From an uncultured Opitutaceae bacterium (GTDB lineage Bacteria > Verrucomicrobiota > Verrucomicrobiia > Opitutales > Opitutaceae): 64,000 nucleotides of DNA. The notes under the pieces were generated by a model. That model made no database searches, was not told the origin of the DNA, and saw nothing but the letters and a program-made list of their open reading frames with translations. The stretch lies in assembly GCA_951813085.1 (NCBI GenBank), contig OX638348.1, forward strand, positions 1-64,000, in the 5' to 3' direction. Positions 55,569 through 64,000 of this stretch are shown here, one piece after another. The translations under genes were made by a program, and so were the position numbers. The number at the start of each line of letters is the position of its first letter. Within the stretch, counting starts at the first letter, position 1.

Positions 55569-56696
55569 ATGGAGGAATCGCTGAAAATCGCGCTGCTTTG
55601 CCACCCGACGGTTGGGGGCAGTGGAATTCTTGCTACGGAGCTTGGCCATAGGCTAGCGGATCGTGGCCATGAGGTGTTCGTCATTTCGGAACGCCCCCCC
55701 TTTCGTTTGAAAGACGACCATCCCAATGTGCGATTCTGCGAATCGACTCCGGTTGAATTTCCGTTGTTCAAGACGCCAGACCATACGCTTCCCCTGGCGA
55801 CTCGAATCGCAGAGGTGTGCGCTCAGCAACGCATAGATCTTATACATGCTCACTACGCAATTCCGCACACCGCTGCTGCTTGGATTGCCAAGGAGTTGAT
55901 CGGAGAGAGCGCTCCTCCGATCGTGACGACGCTGCATGGGACAGATATAATTTACCTAGGAGCGATGCCCGAATATCGACCGCTCCTTCAGCATGTGCTT
56001 GAAGCCTCGAACAGGGTGACTTGCGTATCCAATAATTTGAAGCAGAGGACGGAGGCATTGTTCGATTTGAAGACTGAAATCGATGTCGTTCCTAATTTCT
56101 TCGAGCCAAAGCCGCTTACCCGGAACCGCTCCGATGTGAGGGAGTCCTTGGGGCTCAACGAGGAGATTGTGGCGATTCATGCGTCCAATCTGCGATCAAT
56201 TAAGCGTATCGATTTGCTGCTGGAGAGCTTTGGTCGCGCGCGTTCTAAACGATCGTTGAAGCTATTGATTTTGGCGGGAGCGGACGCTTCCCGCATACAG
56301 CCGGAAATTGAAAGTAGAGGGTTGAACTCCGATGTCATCGTGGTTGATGACGTGTATGAGGTGGACAACTACTACGCTGCATCGGATTTCACACTTTACT
56401 CCTCGGAATACGAGAGCTTTTGCCTGGGTATTCTTGAGGGGATGCGTCATGGGCTTCCCAGCGTTTCTTTCGACGTGGGAGGCATTGGCGAAGTCGTCGT
56501 TGATAAGGAGACAGGCTTTTTGTATCCATTCGAGGATGTGGATGGGATGAGCAGTGGGATCCAGGTCCTAGTTGAGGATGCCGCTCTGCGCAATAGCATG
56601 GGAGGCAAAGCCAAAGCCCGGGCGGAGGAACAGTTCTCCGCGGATGCCATCGTGGATGCCTATTTGGAAACCTATCGTCGCGAATTGAAACGATAG
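55569..56696 (+). CDS. bshA: N-acetyl-alpha-D-glucosaminyl L-malate synthase BshA
   Basis: 375-aa GT4 glycosyltransferase, first enzyme of bacillithiol synthesis, joining UDP-GlcNAc and L-malate. N-terminal KIALLCHPTVGGSGILATEL (the BshA start loop), DLIHAHYAIPHTAAAWIAKE and the late EYESFCLGILEGMRHGLPSV with the acidic residues for UDP-sugar. Length matches BshA (about 375 aa). It is the third gene of the bsh group. ATG at 55569 with GGGGG directly upstream. Bacillithiol is a low-molecular thiol known in Firmicutes, Deinococcota and Bacteroidota. Confidence 0.88.
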   Translation: MEESLKIALLCHPTVGGSGILATELGHRLADRGHEVFVISERPPFRLKDDHPNVRFCESTPVEFPLFKTPDHTLPLATRIAEVCAQQRIDLIHAHYAIPHTAAAWIAKELIGESAPPIVTTLHGTDIIYLGAMPEYRPLLQHVLEASNRVTCVSNNLKQRTEALFDLKTEIDVVPNFFEPKPLTRNRSDVRESLGLNEEIVAIHASNLRSIKRIDLLLESFGRARSKRSLKLLILAGADASRIQPEIESRGLNSDVIVVDDVYEVDNYYAASDFTLYSSEYESFCLGILEGMRHGLPSVSFDVGGIGEVVVDKETGFLYPFEDVDGMSSGIQVLVEDAALRNSMGGKAKARAEEQFSADAIVDAYLETYRRELKR

Positions 56697-56748
56697 GTTT
56701 TAGAAGCGGAGGATTGCCTGCAGCGGTAATATCCAAATAGTGGTTCCT

Positions 56749-57324
56749 ATGAGGACCCTAATAGGCATTGCTATCATAGCTTTCAGCGCATCGCTAGGAG
56801 CTCAAACTTACCCCTCTTCGGAATGGCAGATCGCTACGGCTACACTCTCTGCCCCTGAGCATGAAAGAGACGGGGCGACCGTATATGGCTATTCTTCGGA
56901 GGGTGAGCTAACGACTCTCCGCGAGGGAACGAATGACTTGATCTGCTTGGCGGATGATCCGGCGCGGAGGGGTTTCAGCGTCGCTTGCTATCACAAAAGC
57001 CTAGAGCCCTTCATGGCACGCGGTCGTGAATTGAAGGAAGCAGGAAAGTCTGCCGATGAGATTTTCGAGATTCGTGAGGAAGAAGCGAAGTCAGGCGATT
57101 TGGAGATGCCGGAAAGGGCGTTGCTGTATGTTTTGACGGGGCAGGTCAACGAGACGACTCAGGAGGTTGAGAACACCCATTTGAGGTATGTATTCTATAT
57201 TCCGTTCGCCACTGCGGAGAGCACGGGTCTTCCGCTCGCTCCTCCGGGTCAGGGGGGACCTTGGATCATGAATCCGGGCACTCACAGAGCCCATATCATG
57301 ATTACCCCTCCCAAGAACAAGTAA
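56749..57324 (+). CDS. Exported protein of unknown function
   Basis: 191 aa from the ATG at 56749. Signal peptide (RTLIGIAIIAFSASLGAQ), then a beta-rich soluble domain (SSEWQIATATLSAPEHERDG). A glycine/proline-rich end, PPGQGGPWIMNPGTHRAHIM, is notable. No enzyme motif found. It starts 52 bp after bshA and is convergent with the rhodanese gene (5 bp). It may be co-transcribed with the bsh genes, but a role with thiols is only proximity. Confidence 0.6.
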   Translation: MRTLIGIAIIAFSASLGAQTYPSSEWQIATATLSAPEHERDGATVYGYSSEGELTTLREGTNDLICLADDPARRGFSVACYHKSLEPFMARGRELKEAGKSADEIFEIREEEAKSGDLEMPERALLYVLTGQVNETTQEVENTHLRYVFYIPFATAESTGLPLAPPGQGGPWIMNPGTHRAHIMITPPKNK

Positions 57325-57329
57325 TGGCC

Positions 57330-58061
57330 CTATCGAGCGAGGTTCTTCGCAAGGAGGCTTTGCAGTTCTTGACGGGAAATGAGACCGGAATGGCGCCAGG
57401 TTTCCTGGCCATTTACGAAGAGGGCGAACACGGGCACGCCCTGAATCGCGTAGGTCTCAGCGAGCTCAGGATTCGCGTCCACGTCGATTTGAAGGATGTT
57501 CACTCGATCCTGATAGTCCGATTGAAGCGCCTTGATGATAGGCTCCATTTGCTTGCACGGAGCGCACCATTGCGTGTGGAAGTCAACGAGCGCGATTCGC
57601 TTTGAATTGAGCTGGGCGGCGAATGCTTCGGGAGAAAGGCTAGGCGATTTCTTGGTCGGCGACGCGTCGGGTTTCTCGGTGGGCAGCTTGGCCCGGTTCC
57701 AGGCGCCAATTCCTCCGTCTAGATTGAATACAGTTTTGAAACCGTTGGCGCCCATTTTCTTGGCAGCCTGCGAACTGCGACCGCCCGAGCGGCAATACAC
57801 GTAGATGGGCTTGTCCTTCTGCATCAAGTTCAGCTTTCTTTCGAAGTCCTCATCATAGATGTTCAGCGCGCTGGCTCCGGGAATCTTGCCTTCGGCGACC
57901 TCGTCAGGCGTGCGGACATCCAGTACGATTCCGTCTTGCTTGGCGATGAGCGCTTGGAATTCCAGGGCGGACACATTTTCTATCTGCGTTTCGGCATGGA
58001 GCCAGGACGAGGCGGCGGTGAGCGCCGCGGTCACAAAGTATCGAATAAACGAGTAGGGCAT
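57330..58061 (-). CDS. Exported rhodanese-thioredoxin fusion protein
   Basis: 243 aa. Signal peptide ([18 protein letters not shown]), then a rhodanese domain ([20 protein letters not shown], active loop [10 protein letters not shown]) and a thioredoxin domain with WCAPCKQME and the proline strand [12 protein letters not shown]. Both catalytic cysteines are present. It may move sulfur or protect thiols outside the inner membrane. ATG at 58061 begins the signal peptide; further upstream frame is unlikely. Located between an unknown exported gene and an SDR gene, near the bacillithiol cluster. Confidence 0.82.
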   Translation of the reverse strand: MPYSFIRYFVTAALTAASSWLHAETQIENVSALEFQALIAKQDGIVLDVRTPDEVAEGKIPGASALNIYDEDFERKLNLMQKDKPIYVYCRSGGRSSQAAKKMGANGFKTVFNLDGGIGAWNRAKLPTEKPDASPTKKSPSLSPEAFAAQLNSKRIALVDFHTQWCAPCKQMEPIIKALQSDYQDRVNILQIDVDANPELAETYAIQGVPVFALFVNGQETWRHSGLISRQELQSLLAKNLAR

Positions 58062-58152
58062 TTTATGTCTGGTTCCGTTATTGGCGTTGCGCGGTCGACA
58101 AAGGGTTGTCAATCAAGGCTGTATCCTGAATAAGGAGAGACAACTGAAAACT

Positions 58153-58899
58153 ATGAGTGTTGCAATTATCACTGGAGGCGGTTCGGGGATTGGAAAGAGC
58201 GTGGCGATCGCGTTGGCGCGCTCAGGGTACGCCGTCGCCATTGCGGGCAGGCGTCAGGAGCCGCTGAATGCCGTGGCCCAAGAAATTTTGGACGATGGTG
58301 GCCAGGCGATCGCCGCGCCCACGGACGTGACCGATCCCGAGTCGGTTGAAACCCTCTTTTCCAGGACCGTGGAAGCCTTTGGCCGGCTCGATGCCCTTTT
58401 CAACAACGCCGGCGGTTTCGGGCCGACGGATTTGCTTGAAGACATTTCCTACGAGGATTGGAAGGCGTTGGTCGACGTGAACTTGACCGGTCCCTTCCTC
58501 TGTACGCAGGCGGCGTTTCGCGTAATGAAAGGGCAGGACCCTATGGGTGGGCGGATAATTAACAACGGCTCGATTTCCGCTTACACGCCCCGGCCGAACT
58601 CAGCGCCCTACACGTCGACCAAGCACGCGATCTCAGGCCTCACGAAATCCACGGCCTTGGACGGGCGAAAATACAACATCGCATGCGGCCAGATCGACAT
58701 CGGGAATGCGTCGACGGACATGACTTCTAAGATGCAGGAAGGTGTCCTTCAGGCGGATTTGACGCGCAAGCCAGAGCCCACAATGAGCGTGGATAACGTG
58801 GCCAACGCGGTGCTCTATATGGCAGGCCTGCCGCTGGACGCCAACGTCCTTTCCATGACGGTCATGACGACTCAGATGCCCTTCATCGGTAGAGGCTAG
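58153..58899 (+). CDS. Short-chain dehydrogenase/reductase
   Basis: 248-aa NAD(P)-dependent SDR. Nucleotide site [14 protein letters not shown] motif, catalytic serine in [15 protein letters not shown] and YTSTKHA with tyrosine and lysine. ATG at 58153, chosen over an upstream open frame because it starts at the fold and AAGGAG lies about 15 nt upstream. Substrate not determinable. Single gene; divergent from the rhodanese fusion. Confidence 0.88.
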   Translation: MSVAIITGGGSGIGKSVAIALARSGYAVAIAGRRQEPLNAVAQEILDDGGQAIAAPTDVTDPESVETLFSRTVEAFGRLDALFNNAGGFGPTDLLEDISYEDWKALVDVNLTGPFLCTQAAFRVMKGQDPMGGRIINNGSISAYTPRPNSAPYTSTKHAISGLTKSTALDGRKYNIACGQIDIGNASTDMTSKMQEGVLQADLTRKPEPTMSVDNVANAVLYMAGLPLDANVLSMTVMTTQMPFIGRG

Positions 58900-58966
58900 A
58901 CTGGGCGCTCGCTAGGCTATCCCCGCAAACGCTAAGTTTTCCTCTGGGAAATCCGATATTGCGGGT

Positions 58967-60237
58967 GTGAGTCGATTAGAAAATAGCCGTCTATTGCAAG
59001 TGTTGCTCGGCGTTGCCGTTCTTGGGTCGCTCTTGAGGCATGGATCCTCTACGGTCCGCCTGACTTCCTCGATAAAATCATCCCTGAAGGAGGCTATATC
59101 GCGGCCCGTAGGGAGACCCCATTGGGCCAGGGCTCCATCGAGCTGATCTCTCTGCCCTACCAACTGAAGAAACGCTATCAGCCTATGGAAGGGCCATCCA
59201 GCTTTCATCGGGCGTTGACTATCGCCGAAACGGGGGAAAAGGACGTGGTTTGGCTGATCGGTCTTTCGGTCGATCTCTTTGATGAAACACTGTCGAACCC
59301 CGTATGGAAGGAGTTCTTTTGTCACAGCAATCTCACTTTGAATGGAGACATGGGAGGTCTGGGGTCGGATAACGAATCTTTCTCGAATCCGACTCATTCC
59401 GATTGGCGGCTCTTCACGCTCGTGCCCGGCAAATGGGAAATCCGATTGCCTGACGGCTTCGGAGTACCCATTCGCAGCGACATGGCGGTGGACAATTTTA
59501 CGATGGCCTTGAATCAGAATCCGAAGAGCGTACCTCGTGAAATTCGGATGAAGTCGACGCTCCACTACGAGCGCGGCACGCACCGCCCCATGGAGTCCCT
59601 CTTCCAGCGCGGAGTCACGGTCTATCAGCAACATCAAGAGACCGAGGAGCCTGAAATCTGCGAGGTCCCCACGCAAACGCACGAAGGGGAAGCCTGCGCC
59701 ATATCGCAGCCTGACGATCAACTTGGCGATACACCCAGCCTGTTCGCTCGCCTAGGGCTTGCGGGACAGGGTGACTTGGCGCCGCATCCAGGGGAGACGT
59801 GCTGCGTGGTAGATGCATCCGAAGGGGGTGTGCTGCAGCAATTCGGACAGGACCATACGATTCACTGGATGGTGCCTCTAGGGCGCCATGTATATCGCTC
59901 TGAAATTACCAAGCAATTGAAGCTGCCGGCGACGACCACGGCTCACTATATCACCGGCCACGTGCACCCAACGGGTGAATGGGTGAAGCTGGTCAATCTG
60001 ACAACGGGCGAAACGGTTGTTACCATCGAGTCGAAAGATTTCGATGATCGCTGGGGCGTAAAGAGAATGACGGAGTACGTATCGGAAGAGGGGATACTTA
60101 TCCACGAGGATCATCGTTACGAGTTGGTGACGCAATACATGAACCCAACGGATAAGCCGGTGGATGTCATGGCGATCCTATACCTCTATCTGCTAGAGCC
60201 CGGCGACGCAGCTCATTCTGAACTTGCGCTCAAGTAG
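58967..60237 (+). pseudogene. Anchored exported protein with C-terminal HVHP motif, frameshifted near the start
   Basis: About 423 codons. GTG at 58967 gives SRLENSRLLQVLLGVAVLGS, a membrane anchor, but near 59035 the frame shifts so that EAWILYGPPDFLDKIIPEGG follows in another frame; from there it is open to TAG at 60237. Two halves: an N-terminal beta-rich domain (ELISLPYQLKKRYQPMEG) and a C-terminal domain with HYITGHVHPTGEWVKLVNLT, which resembles metal-binding exported proteins of the SURNod19 type, a weak resemblance. The shift is one base or two; error is possible. The end overlaps the convergent DUF985 gene by 8 bp. Confidence 0.55.
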
Positions 60238-60787
60238 AGCTATTGCCGCAAAGCGGACCTAGCTGATCTGCAAGCGCTGGATGAGTCGATTCAATCTCGT
60301 CCAATGTCACGAATCGCATATCATCGTATTCGAAACCCGGAGACACTGCTTCGCTGATAAGGCCATATGAGCCTGAAAGTAAGCGGCTCGCTTTCCACCA
60401 GCCTCCTGGAACGGTGAGTTGCAGGCTATGGCTGCCTCCCACTTCGGGTCCTAAGATTATCCGTTCTATCTTTCCTGCAGGCGAGACGATGGTGCATTCG
60501 ATGGGTTCGCCTAGCTGATAGAAATGAACGATGTCCGAGCGATTCACGTGTAGCCGCCCCATTGGACACTCTGACGTAAGCAGGTAGCATATGCAGGAAA
60601 GCAAACGGCGATCCGAATTTCCGACGCCTAAGGGAGCGATTGTTTCCGAAGAGTAGGTTCGCCTAAAGAAGCCTCCCTCAGGGTGGGGCTTGAGATCCAG
60701 GGCCTCAATGATCGCTTGCGCGTCGGTCACGATGCAAAGAGAGCTTGCTGGAACGGGGGGCGCTGCTGATGGCGGACGTTCGAGCAA
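60230..60787 (-). CDS. Cupin-5 (DUF985) family protein
   Basis: 185 aa. A single cupin domain (LDLKPHPEGGFFRRTYSSE ... FYQLGEPIECTIVSPAGK, GWWKASRLLSGSYGLISEA) with the family histidines and acidic residues at HPEGGFF. No signal peptide. The start is TTG at 60787 or GTG at 60730 (MTDAQAIIEAL), which begins right at the conserved part; I cannot choose with certainty. Function of the family is unknown; some bind sugars or nucleotides. Confidence 0.78.
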   Translation of the reverse strand: MLERPPSAAPPVPASSLCIVTDAQAIIEALDLKPHPEGGFFRRTYSSETIAPLGVGNSDRRLLSCICYLLTSECPMGRLHVNRSDIVHFYQLGEPIECTIVSPAGKIERIILGPEVGGSHSLQLTVPGGWWKASRLLSGSYGLISEAVSPGFEYDDMRFVTLDEIESTHPALADQLGPLCGNSST

Positions 60788-60817
60788 GCTCTTGGGGGTT
60801 GAATGCGCTTTGGGCGA

Positions 60818-61669
60818 TCAGGCAGCTTGAGCCTCTGATCCGGCTGATTCCGTTTCGCTCCCTTGCCGAGCCTGATAGTTGATAATCAAGATCAAGGCGA
60901 CTGGAACGCCGTAGTCTCCCCAGCGTTCGATGAATTCGAATATATTAAGCAATCCGCCATCCGTTAAGTATAGAAACTCGGTGAAGACTTTCCAGATAAG
61001 AGCAATCCAGATAACAGGGAGTATCGGAAGAGCGAATACTACTATACCGAGAATGATTTCGAACCAGCCGACAACGTTGATAAAGGCGACATCCGCAGGC
61101 AGGCCAATCGATGAGAAGTGATTGATGATCATATCCTTTTCGACGAAGGCTCCGAAGCCGCCGTGTCCCATCAGGAGCAAGGCGATCGTTGTGCGGCAAA
61201 TGAAGTGCAGTACGCCAATTTTGTCATTGTCGAGTTTGGGTTCGGTGTATCCAGAAAACCATTCTTTCCATCTCATGGCTATGGCTCCGCCCATGATAAG
61301 CAGCATAAGCGGGGGCAGATAGTTGCCGGCTCGCTCCCAGAATTCCCAGGTTCCCGGCGTACCAGAAATCGGCCTGAGTATGGCGGTCCATAGGGCCCAG
61401 ATCAGCATCCACATGATAATGATGCGTCGCGGCTTGATGAGCAGGAGGACAGCCATAATGATGTCGAACGCTCCGATGATCGGCATTAGGATCCAGGCGA
61501 CATCATCCGGAATTCCTTGGGAGCGGAAGAAGGGAAGCCATCCTTCCTTGGTGATGACGCCCCAGGCGCCATGGCCGATGAAGCAGCAGGCAGCAGTGAT
61601 GCGCAATACCCAGTGGAGTCGGGTTTGCAATTGATCGACGGAGTTCGGTTTCAGGAAGGAGTCTGACAT
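60818..61669 (-). CDS. DoxX-like membrane protein
   Basis: 283-aa integral membrane protein with about eight hydrophobic segments in two similar halves: residues 20-130 (CCFIGHGAWGVITKEGWLPF) and 160-270 (TTIALLLMGHGGFGAFVEKD), each with a GHG motif like DoxX-family proteins. It ends in a short hydrophilic tail. The internal repeat suggests gene duplication. Alone on the strand with the DUF985 gene 30 bp downstream. A redox or membrane-stress role, as in DoxX, is inference. Confidence 0.75.
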   Translation of the reverse strand: MSDSFLKPNSVDQLQTRLHWVLRITAACCFIGHGAWGVITKEGWLPFFRSQGIPDDVAWILMPIIGAFDIIMAVLLLIKPRRIIIMWMLIWALWTAILRPISGTPGTWEFWERAGNYLPPLMLLIMGGAIAMRWKEWFSGYTEPKLDNDKIGVLHFICRTTIALLLMGHGGFGAFVEKDMIINHFSSIGLPADVAFINVVGWFEIILGIVVFALPILPVIWIALIWKVFTEFLYLTDGGLLNIFEFIERWGDYGVPVALILIINYQARQGSETESAGSEAQAA

Positions 61670-61704
61670 GGGTTGCGTTGGGATTGAGGAGTTGGTTCGA
61701 ATGA

Positions 61705-62925
61705 TTAAAAATAGATGCGAAAGGCGGAACTCACTGTCCAGCCTTTGAACACGTTGATACCGTTTGCTGTTTCGATGTCGTCGTACTCGATTCCGGAAAC
61801 GATCTTCATATTGTCGCCGCAGAAATAGTAGTTGATACCGAGATACAAATTGTGATGGGTGTCACCCCGTCCCCCTGTAAGCGACATGTCCGCTTCGCCA
61901 CGAGCGCCAGCAGATCGCGCATAGCGGCTGTTGAGCCGAATACCCTCCGGTGAATCCGCGTTCTGGTATTGGTAGCGTGTCACGAGCTTTACCTTGTCCT
62001 CGACCAGCCAAAGCATGGGCATGGTCGTCAGTCCCCAAAATCCGCCATCTCGATTTGGATTGGTAGTGCCGCCATTCTCGCCCGCCCCGATCGTGGAATG
62101 GAATTCCCAGGGGCCCTTGTGAAGGCGGAGAATGATAGCGCCTCCCCATTCATTGCCACGAGCGAGCTGATCTTCCGCGATATCCGCGTCTTGGGTATAC
62201 GCGCTGACCACTGCTTGTTTCAGGTCAAAGCTCGATCCTTCAGTGAGATCGTGTTCCCATTGTGAATACAGTAGTGTCCCGTCTTCCCAACCCGGGAATT
62301 CGTCATCTTGGGTCGTCGAGAAAATCCCGATCTGGAAATCGTTGCGATCCACTACGGTGCGGACCCACAGGCCAGCGGGGTGGGATCCTCCAGAATCGGT
62401 AGGCCAGAGCTTGTTGGAAAAGGGGGAACGCTCTACGGGATTGAATAGGGTTGCGGAGCGTTGCCACTCGTCGACGAGCTTGAGGCTGCGACGCCCATAG
62501 CCGACCTCGAACTTGTCATACCCGGAGAAATTGCCGTTGTTCGTCTTGGTGAGGTCGTAGGAAAGGTAGAGATTGCGGAAGTGTTGAAACTCGATGTCTT
62601 GGTCTCCGGTTGCGGCGTTCTCCCCTTGGGTCAGGCTAAGGACGCTCTTGAACAGGAAACCATTGAGGAAATTGACGTCAGCGCCGACCCAGATCCGACG
62701 GAATTCGTTTTGCGTATCGGAGAACCCGTTTCCTGCGGAGTCGGTTCCATCAATGTGCCCGACCTGGTATTGGGCCATTCCGAAGAGCTTGATCCGGCTG
62801 AGGGAAGGGTCCTCGGAATCGTAGATGATCCCCAGCGTCTGTATCGTATCGCAAGGTTCCTCCGCCAAAGTGAAGGGTGCGAGGATCGATAGGAGCGCAA
62901 TTGATGTATAGGAGGTTTTTCGCAT
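61705..62925 (-). CDS. Outer-membrane porin (OprO/OprP-like)
   Basis: 406 aa from the ATG at 62925 with a signal peptide (RKTSYTSIALLSILAPFTLA). The body alternates hydrophobic and polar strands with an OprP-like pattern (FRNLYLSYDLTK ... YDKFEVGYGRRSLKLVDEWQ), and the last residue is phenylalanine (SSAFRIYF), a barrel end. Phosphate-selective porins of this type bring in anions or sugars. The DoxX-like gene is 36 bp downstream on the same strand. The specific ligand cannot be read. Confidence 0.83.
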   Translation of the reverse strand: MRKTSYTSIALLSILAPFTLAEEPCDTIQTLGIIYDSEDPSLSRIKLFGMAQYQVGHIDGTDSAGNGFSDTQNEFRRIWVGADVNFLNGFLFKSVLSLTQGENAATGDQDIEFQHFRNLYLSYDLTKTNNGNFSGYDKFEVGYGRRSLKLVDEWQRSATLFNPVERSPFSNKLWPTDSGGSHPAGLWVRTVVDRNDFQIGIFSTTQDDEFPGWEDGTLLYSQWEHDLTEGSSFDLKQAVVSAYTQDADIAEDQLARGNEWGGAIILRLHKGPWEFHSTIGAGENGGTTNPNRDGGFWGLTTMPMLWLVEDKVKLVTRYQYQNADSPEGIRLNSRYARSAGARGEADMSLTGGRGDTHHNLYLGINYYFCGDNMKIVSGIEYDDIETANGINVFKGWTVSSAFRIYF

Positions 62926-63436
62926 GAGCGTGATTGTGTCCAAGCGGTATTGAATCATTTCGAGCGCATTGCGATATCGAAATATTCTTGAACTATGACG
63001 GGGGTTTTCGGACTCCGCCTGTAAATTTGGACAAATAGGCTCAATGACTCGGGTCCACCCGTAGATTGCGTAAGAGTGCGGGCGCTGTCGGGGCAACGTT
63101 CACTACCGTTCCCTGGATCCCTAGTGAATCACAGCGATGATCCTCGTCGCAGACCTCCCCGATAAGTCGGTGGCGGGAAGAGGTGAGGATATTGTTTTAG
63201 AACGGGTGGACAATCCCAAGCGCCCTCGAACCTATTTTCAGCTTTGCTGAAACCCATTTCCAGACACGGTCGGGAACGAGCGATCGCAGAGAGCGATGTT
63301 ATAAACTATATCGAACAACGCCTACGCTTGTCCCCTCCCGCTTCGCGTGACGGGAATGGGCGCCTATGCGAGGCGATCGGCATAGTTATCGGGGAATCCT
63401 GAACACAGCCACGGAGGGGGAGTGATGACTTCGCGA
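62926..63436. other. 511-bp stretch with no recognised gene
   Basis: Nothing recognised between the porin start and the end of the NHL gene. It must hold the porin promoter on the minus strand. No long frame with sensible composition, no strong hairpin and no repeat were found by eye. Confidence 0.35.
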
Positions 63437-64000
63437 CTACTTATGGACGAGCGTCAGCTTATTGATACGGCCGGTGGAGTTCCAGTCTTGGACGTAGAGA
63501 TTGCCGTCCTTGTCATAGCTCAAGCCGTGCGGCGCCGTGAAAACGCCTGGAGGAATGTCGCCTATGGCGGTCTTGAATCCGGCGCGTTGCTCCATGATGG
63601 GATTGTCGCCGAGAAAAGCTACCGGGGTGCCGGTTTTGTCCAGGATGGTGACCCGTCCAGCGAGTTCAGCCACCGCGCAATAGTCCCCGTGGATGCTCAC
63701 GGCGCAAGGGCGACGCAAGTTAGTGGCGTGCACGCCGATTTGATTTCCTTCCAGATCGTAGTGCTTCAAGCGGCGATTTTCACGGTCGCATATGAGCAGT
63801 CGGGGCTCTCCGTAGCGAGTGTCGATCGAGATGCCATGGCAGGTCTTTGTCTGCTCGATCTCTGTCCCTTTGCTTCCAAATGATTTCAGCAAATTCCCTT
63901 CCGGGCTGAAGATATGGATCAAGTTGGATCCATATCCTACGGCAGCGTAAATGCGGCCATCGGGACCGACGGTGACGGCCGTGACTCCTTTTAGCGTCCC
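63437..64000 (-). CDS. NHL-repeat (beta-propeller) protein, 3' part
   Basis: The frame ends at 63437 and is open to the right edge, so the 5' part lies outside. NHL-type repeats are seen: IYAAVGYGSNLIHIFSPEGN, GISIDTRYGEPRLLICDREN, FTAPHGLSYDKDGNLYVQDW. Each strand ends with Asp/Asn-Gly turns and W-type closing. Such propellers bind proteins or RNA or act as hydrolases. No signal peptide information is available because the start is missing. Confidence 0.8.
   Translation of the reverse strand, partial: GTLKGVTAVTVGPDGRIYAAVGYGSNLIHIFSPEGNLLKSFGSKGTEIEQTKTCHGISIDTRYGEPRLLICDRENRRLKHYDLEGNQIGVHATNLRRPCAVSIHGDYCAVAELAGRVTILDKTGTPVAFLGDNPIMEQRAGFKTAIGDIPPGVFTAPHGLSYDKDGNLYVQDWNSTGRINKLTLVHK

Noticed and set aside
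58912..59721. 269-codon minus-strand frame
   Set aside because: It opposes the plus-strand anchored protein, which has the better composition and continues in frame to 60237; no motif on the minus strand.

Overview
The window reads as a chromosome segment of a marine-type Verrucomicrobiota bacterium, most likely class Opitutia (Puniceicoccaceae/Pelagicoccaceae relatives). This is an inference from gene content: KorAB ferredoxin oxidoreductase, Cys-type sulfatase, large PIG-L protein, SxtJ/DUF5989 pair, bacillithiol genes, many exported beta-rich proteins and moderate GC. No rRNA is present to confirm it.

Layout. 1-6.4 kb: end of korA, korB, elbB, two conserved unknowns, trhO and yhbY. 6.4-18 kb: a signalling and surface-polysaccharide block holding a PP2C phosphatase with an anti-sigma-type ATPase domain, a STAS protein, a left-handed beta-helix sugar protein, a sugar transferase, uridine kinase, a hybrid histidine kinase, a two-domain glycosyltransferase and an HDOD response regulator. 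Four of these genes carry stops or frameshifts. 18-25.9 kb: housekeeping (coaBC, dinB, SpoU methyltransferase, thioredoxin-like, a broken GspB-like gene, DUF481, rsfS, nadD, a sigma-70 factor). 26.4-27.6 kb: a membrane protein with a GntR regulator whose 5' end is cut off.

27.6-39.8 kb is a composite mobile region. A GC-rich foreign cassette carries a truncated tRNA-Leu 5' half, a DNA methyltransferase fused to an HNH nuclease, iteron-like repeats with strong hairpins, and a truncated IS1595-type transposase. Next to it lies an AT-rich island of about 8.6 kb bounded by a 47-bp duplication of the 5' half of tRNA-Leu(UAA). Paired 13-bp-spaced direct repeats lie just inside each end. An integrase N-terminus fused to the tail of another protein sits at the right end, and a second integrase scrap sits outside the left end. 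Its cargo is a set of exported proteins including a 1022-aa alpha/beta-hydrolase with two paralogous small partners.

39.9-64 kb: a decayed carbamoyltransferase followed by intact SxtJ and DUF5989 genes, a beta-helix exported protein, an amidohydrolase, a sulfatase, DUF1223, a cyclophilin with a duplicated insert, a TlpA-like lipid-side thioredoxin, then a run of PIG-L protein, small membrane protein, Na+/solute symporter and a bacillithiol cluster (compact BshC-like, BshB1, BshA). The end holds a secreted rhodanese-thioredoxin fusion, an SDR enzyme, a frameshifted anchored protein, a DUF985 cupin, a DoxX-like protein, a porin and a partial NHL protein.

Two features stand out. One is the bacillithiol cluster, whose cysteine-ligase homologue is about half the usual BshC length. 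The other is the number of damaged genes: five in-frame stops, all TAG, and more than a dozen frameshifts, some at homopolymers. They may be real decay, read-through or sequence error; the sequence alone cannot decide.
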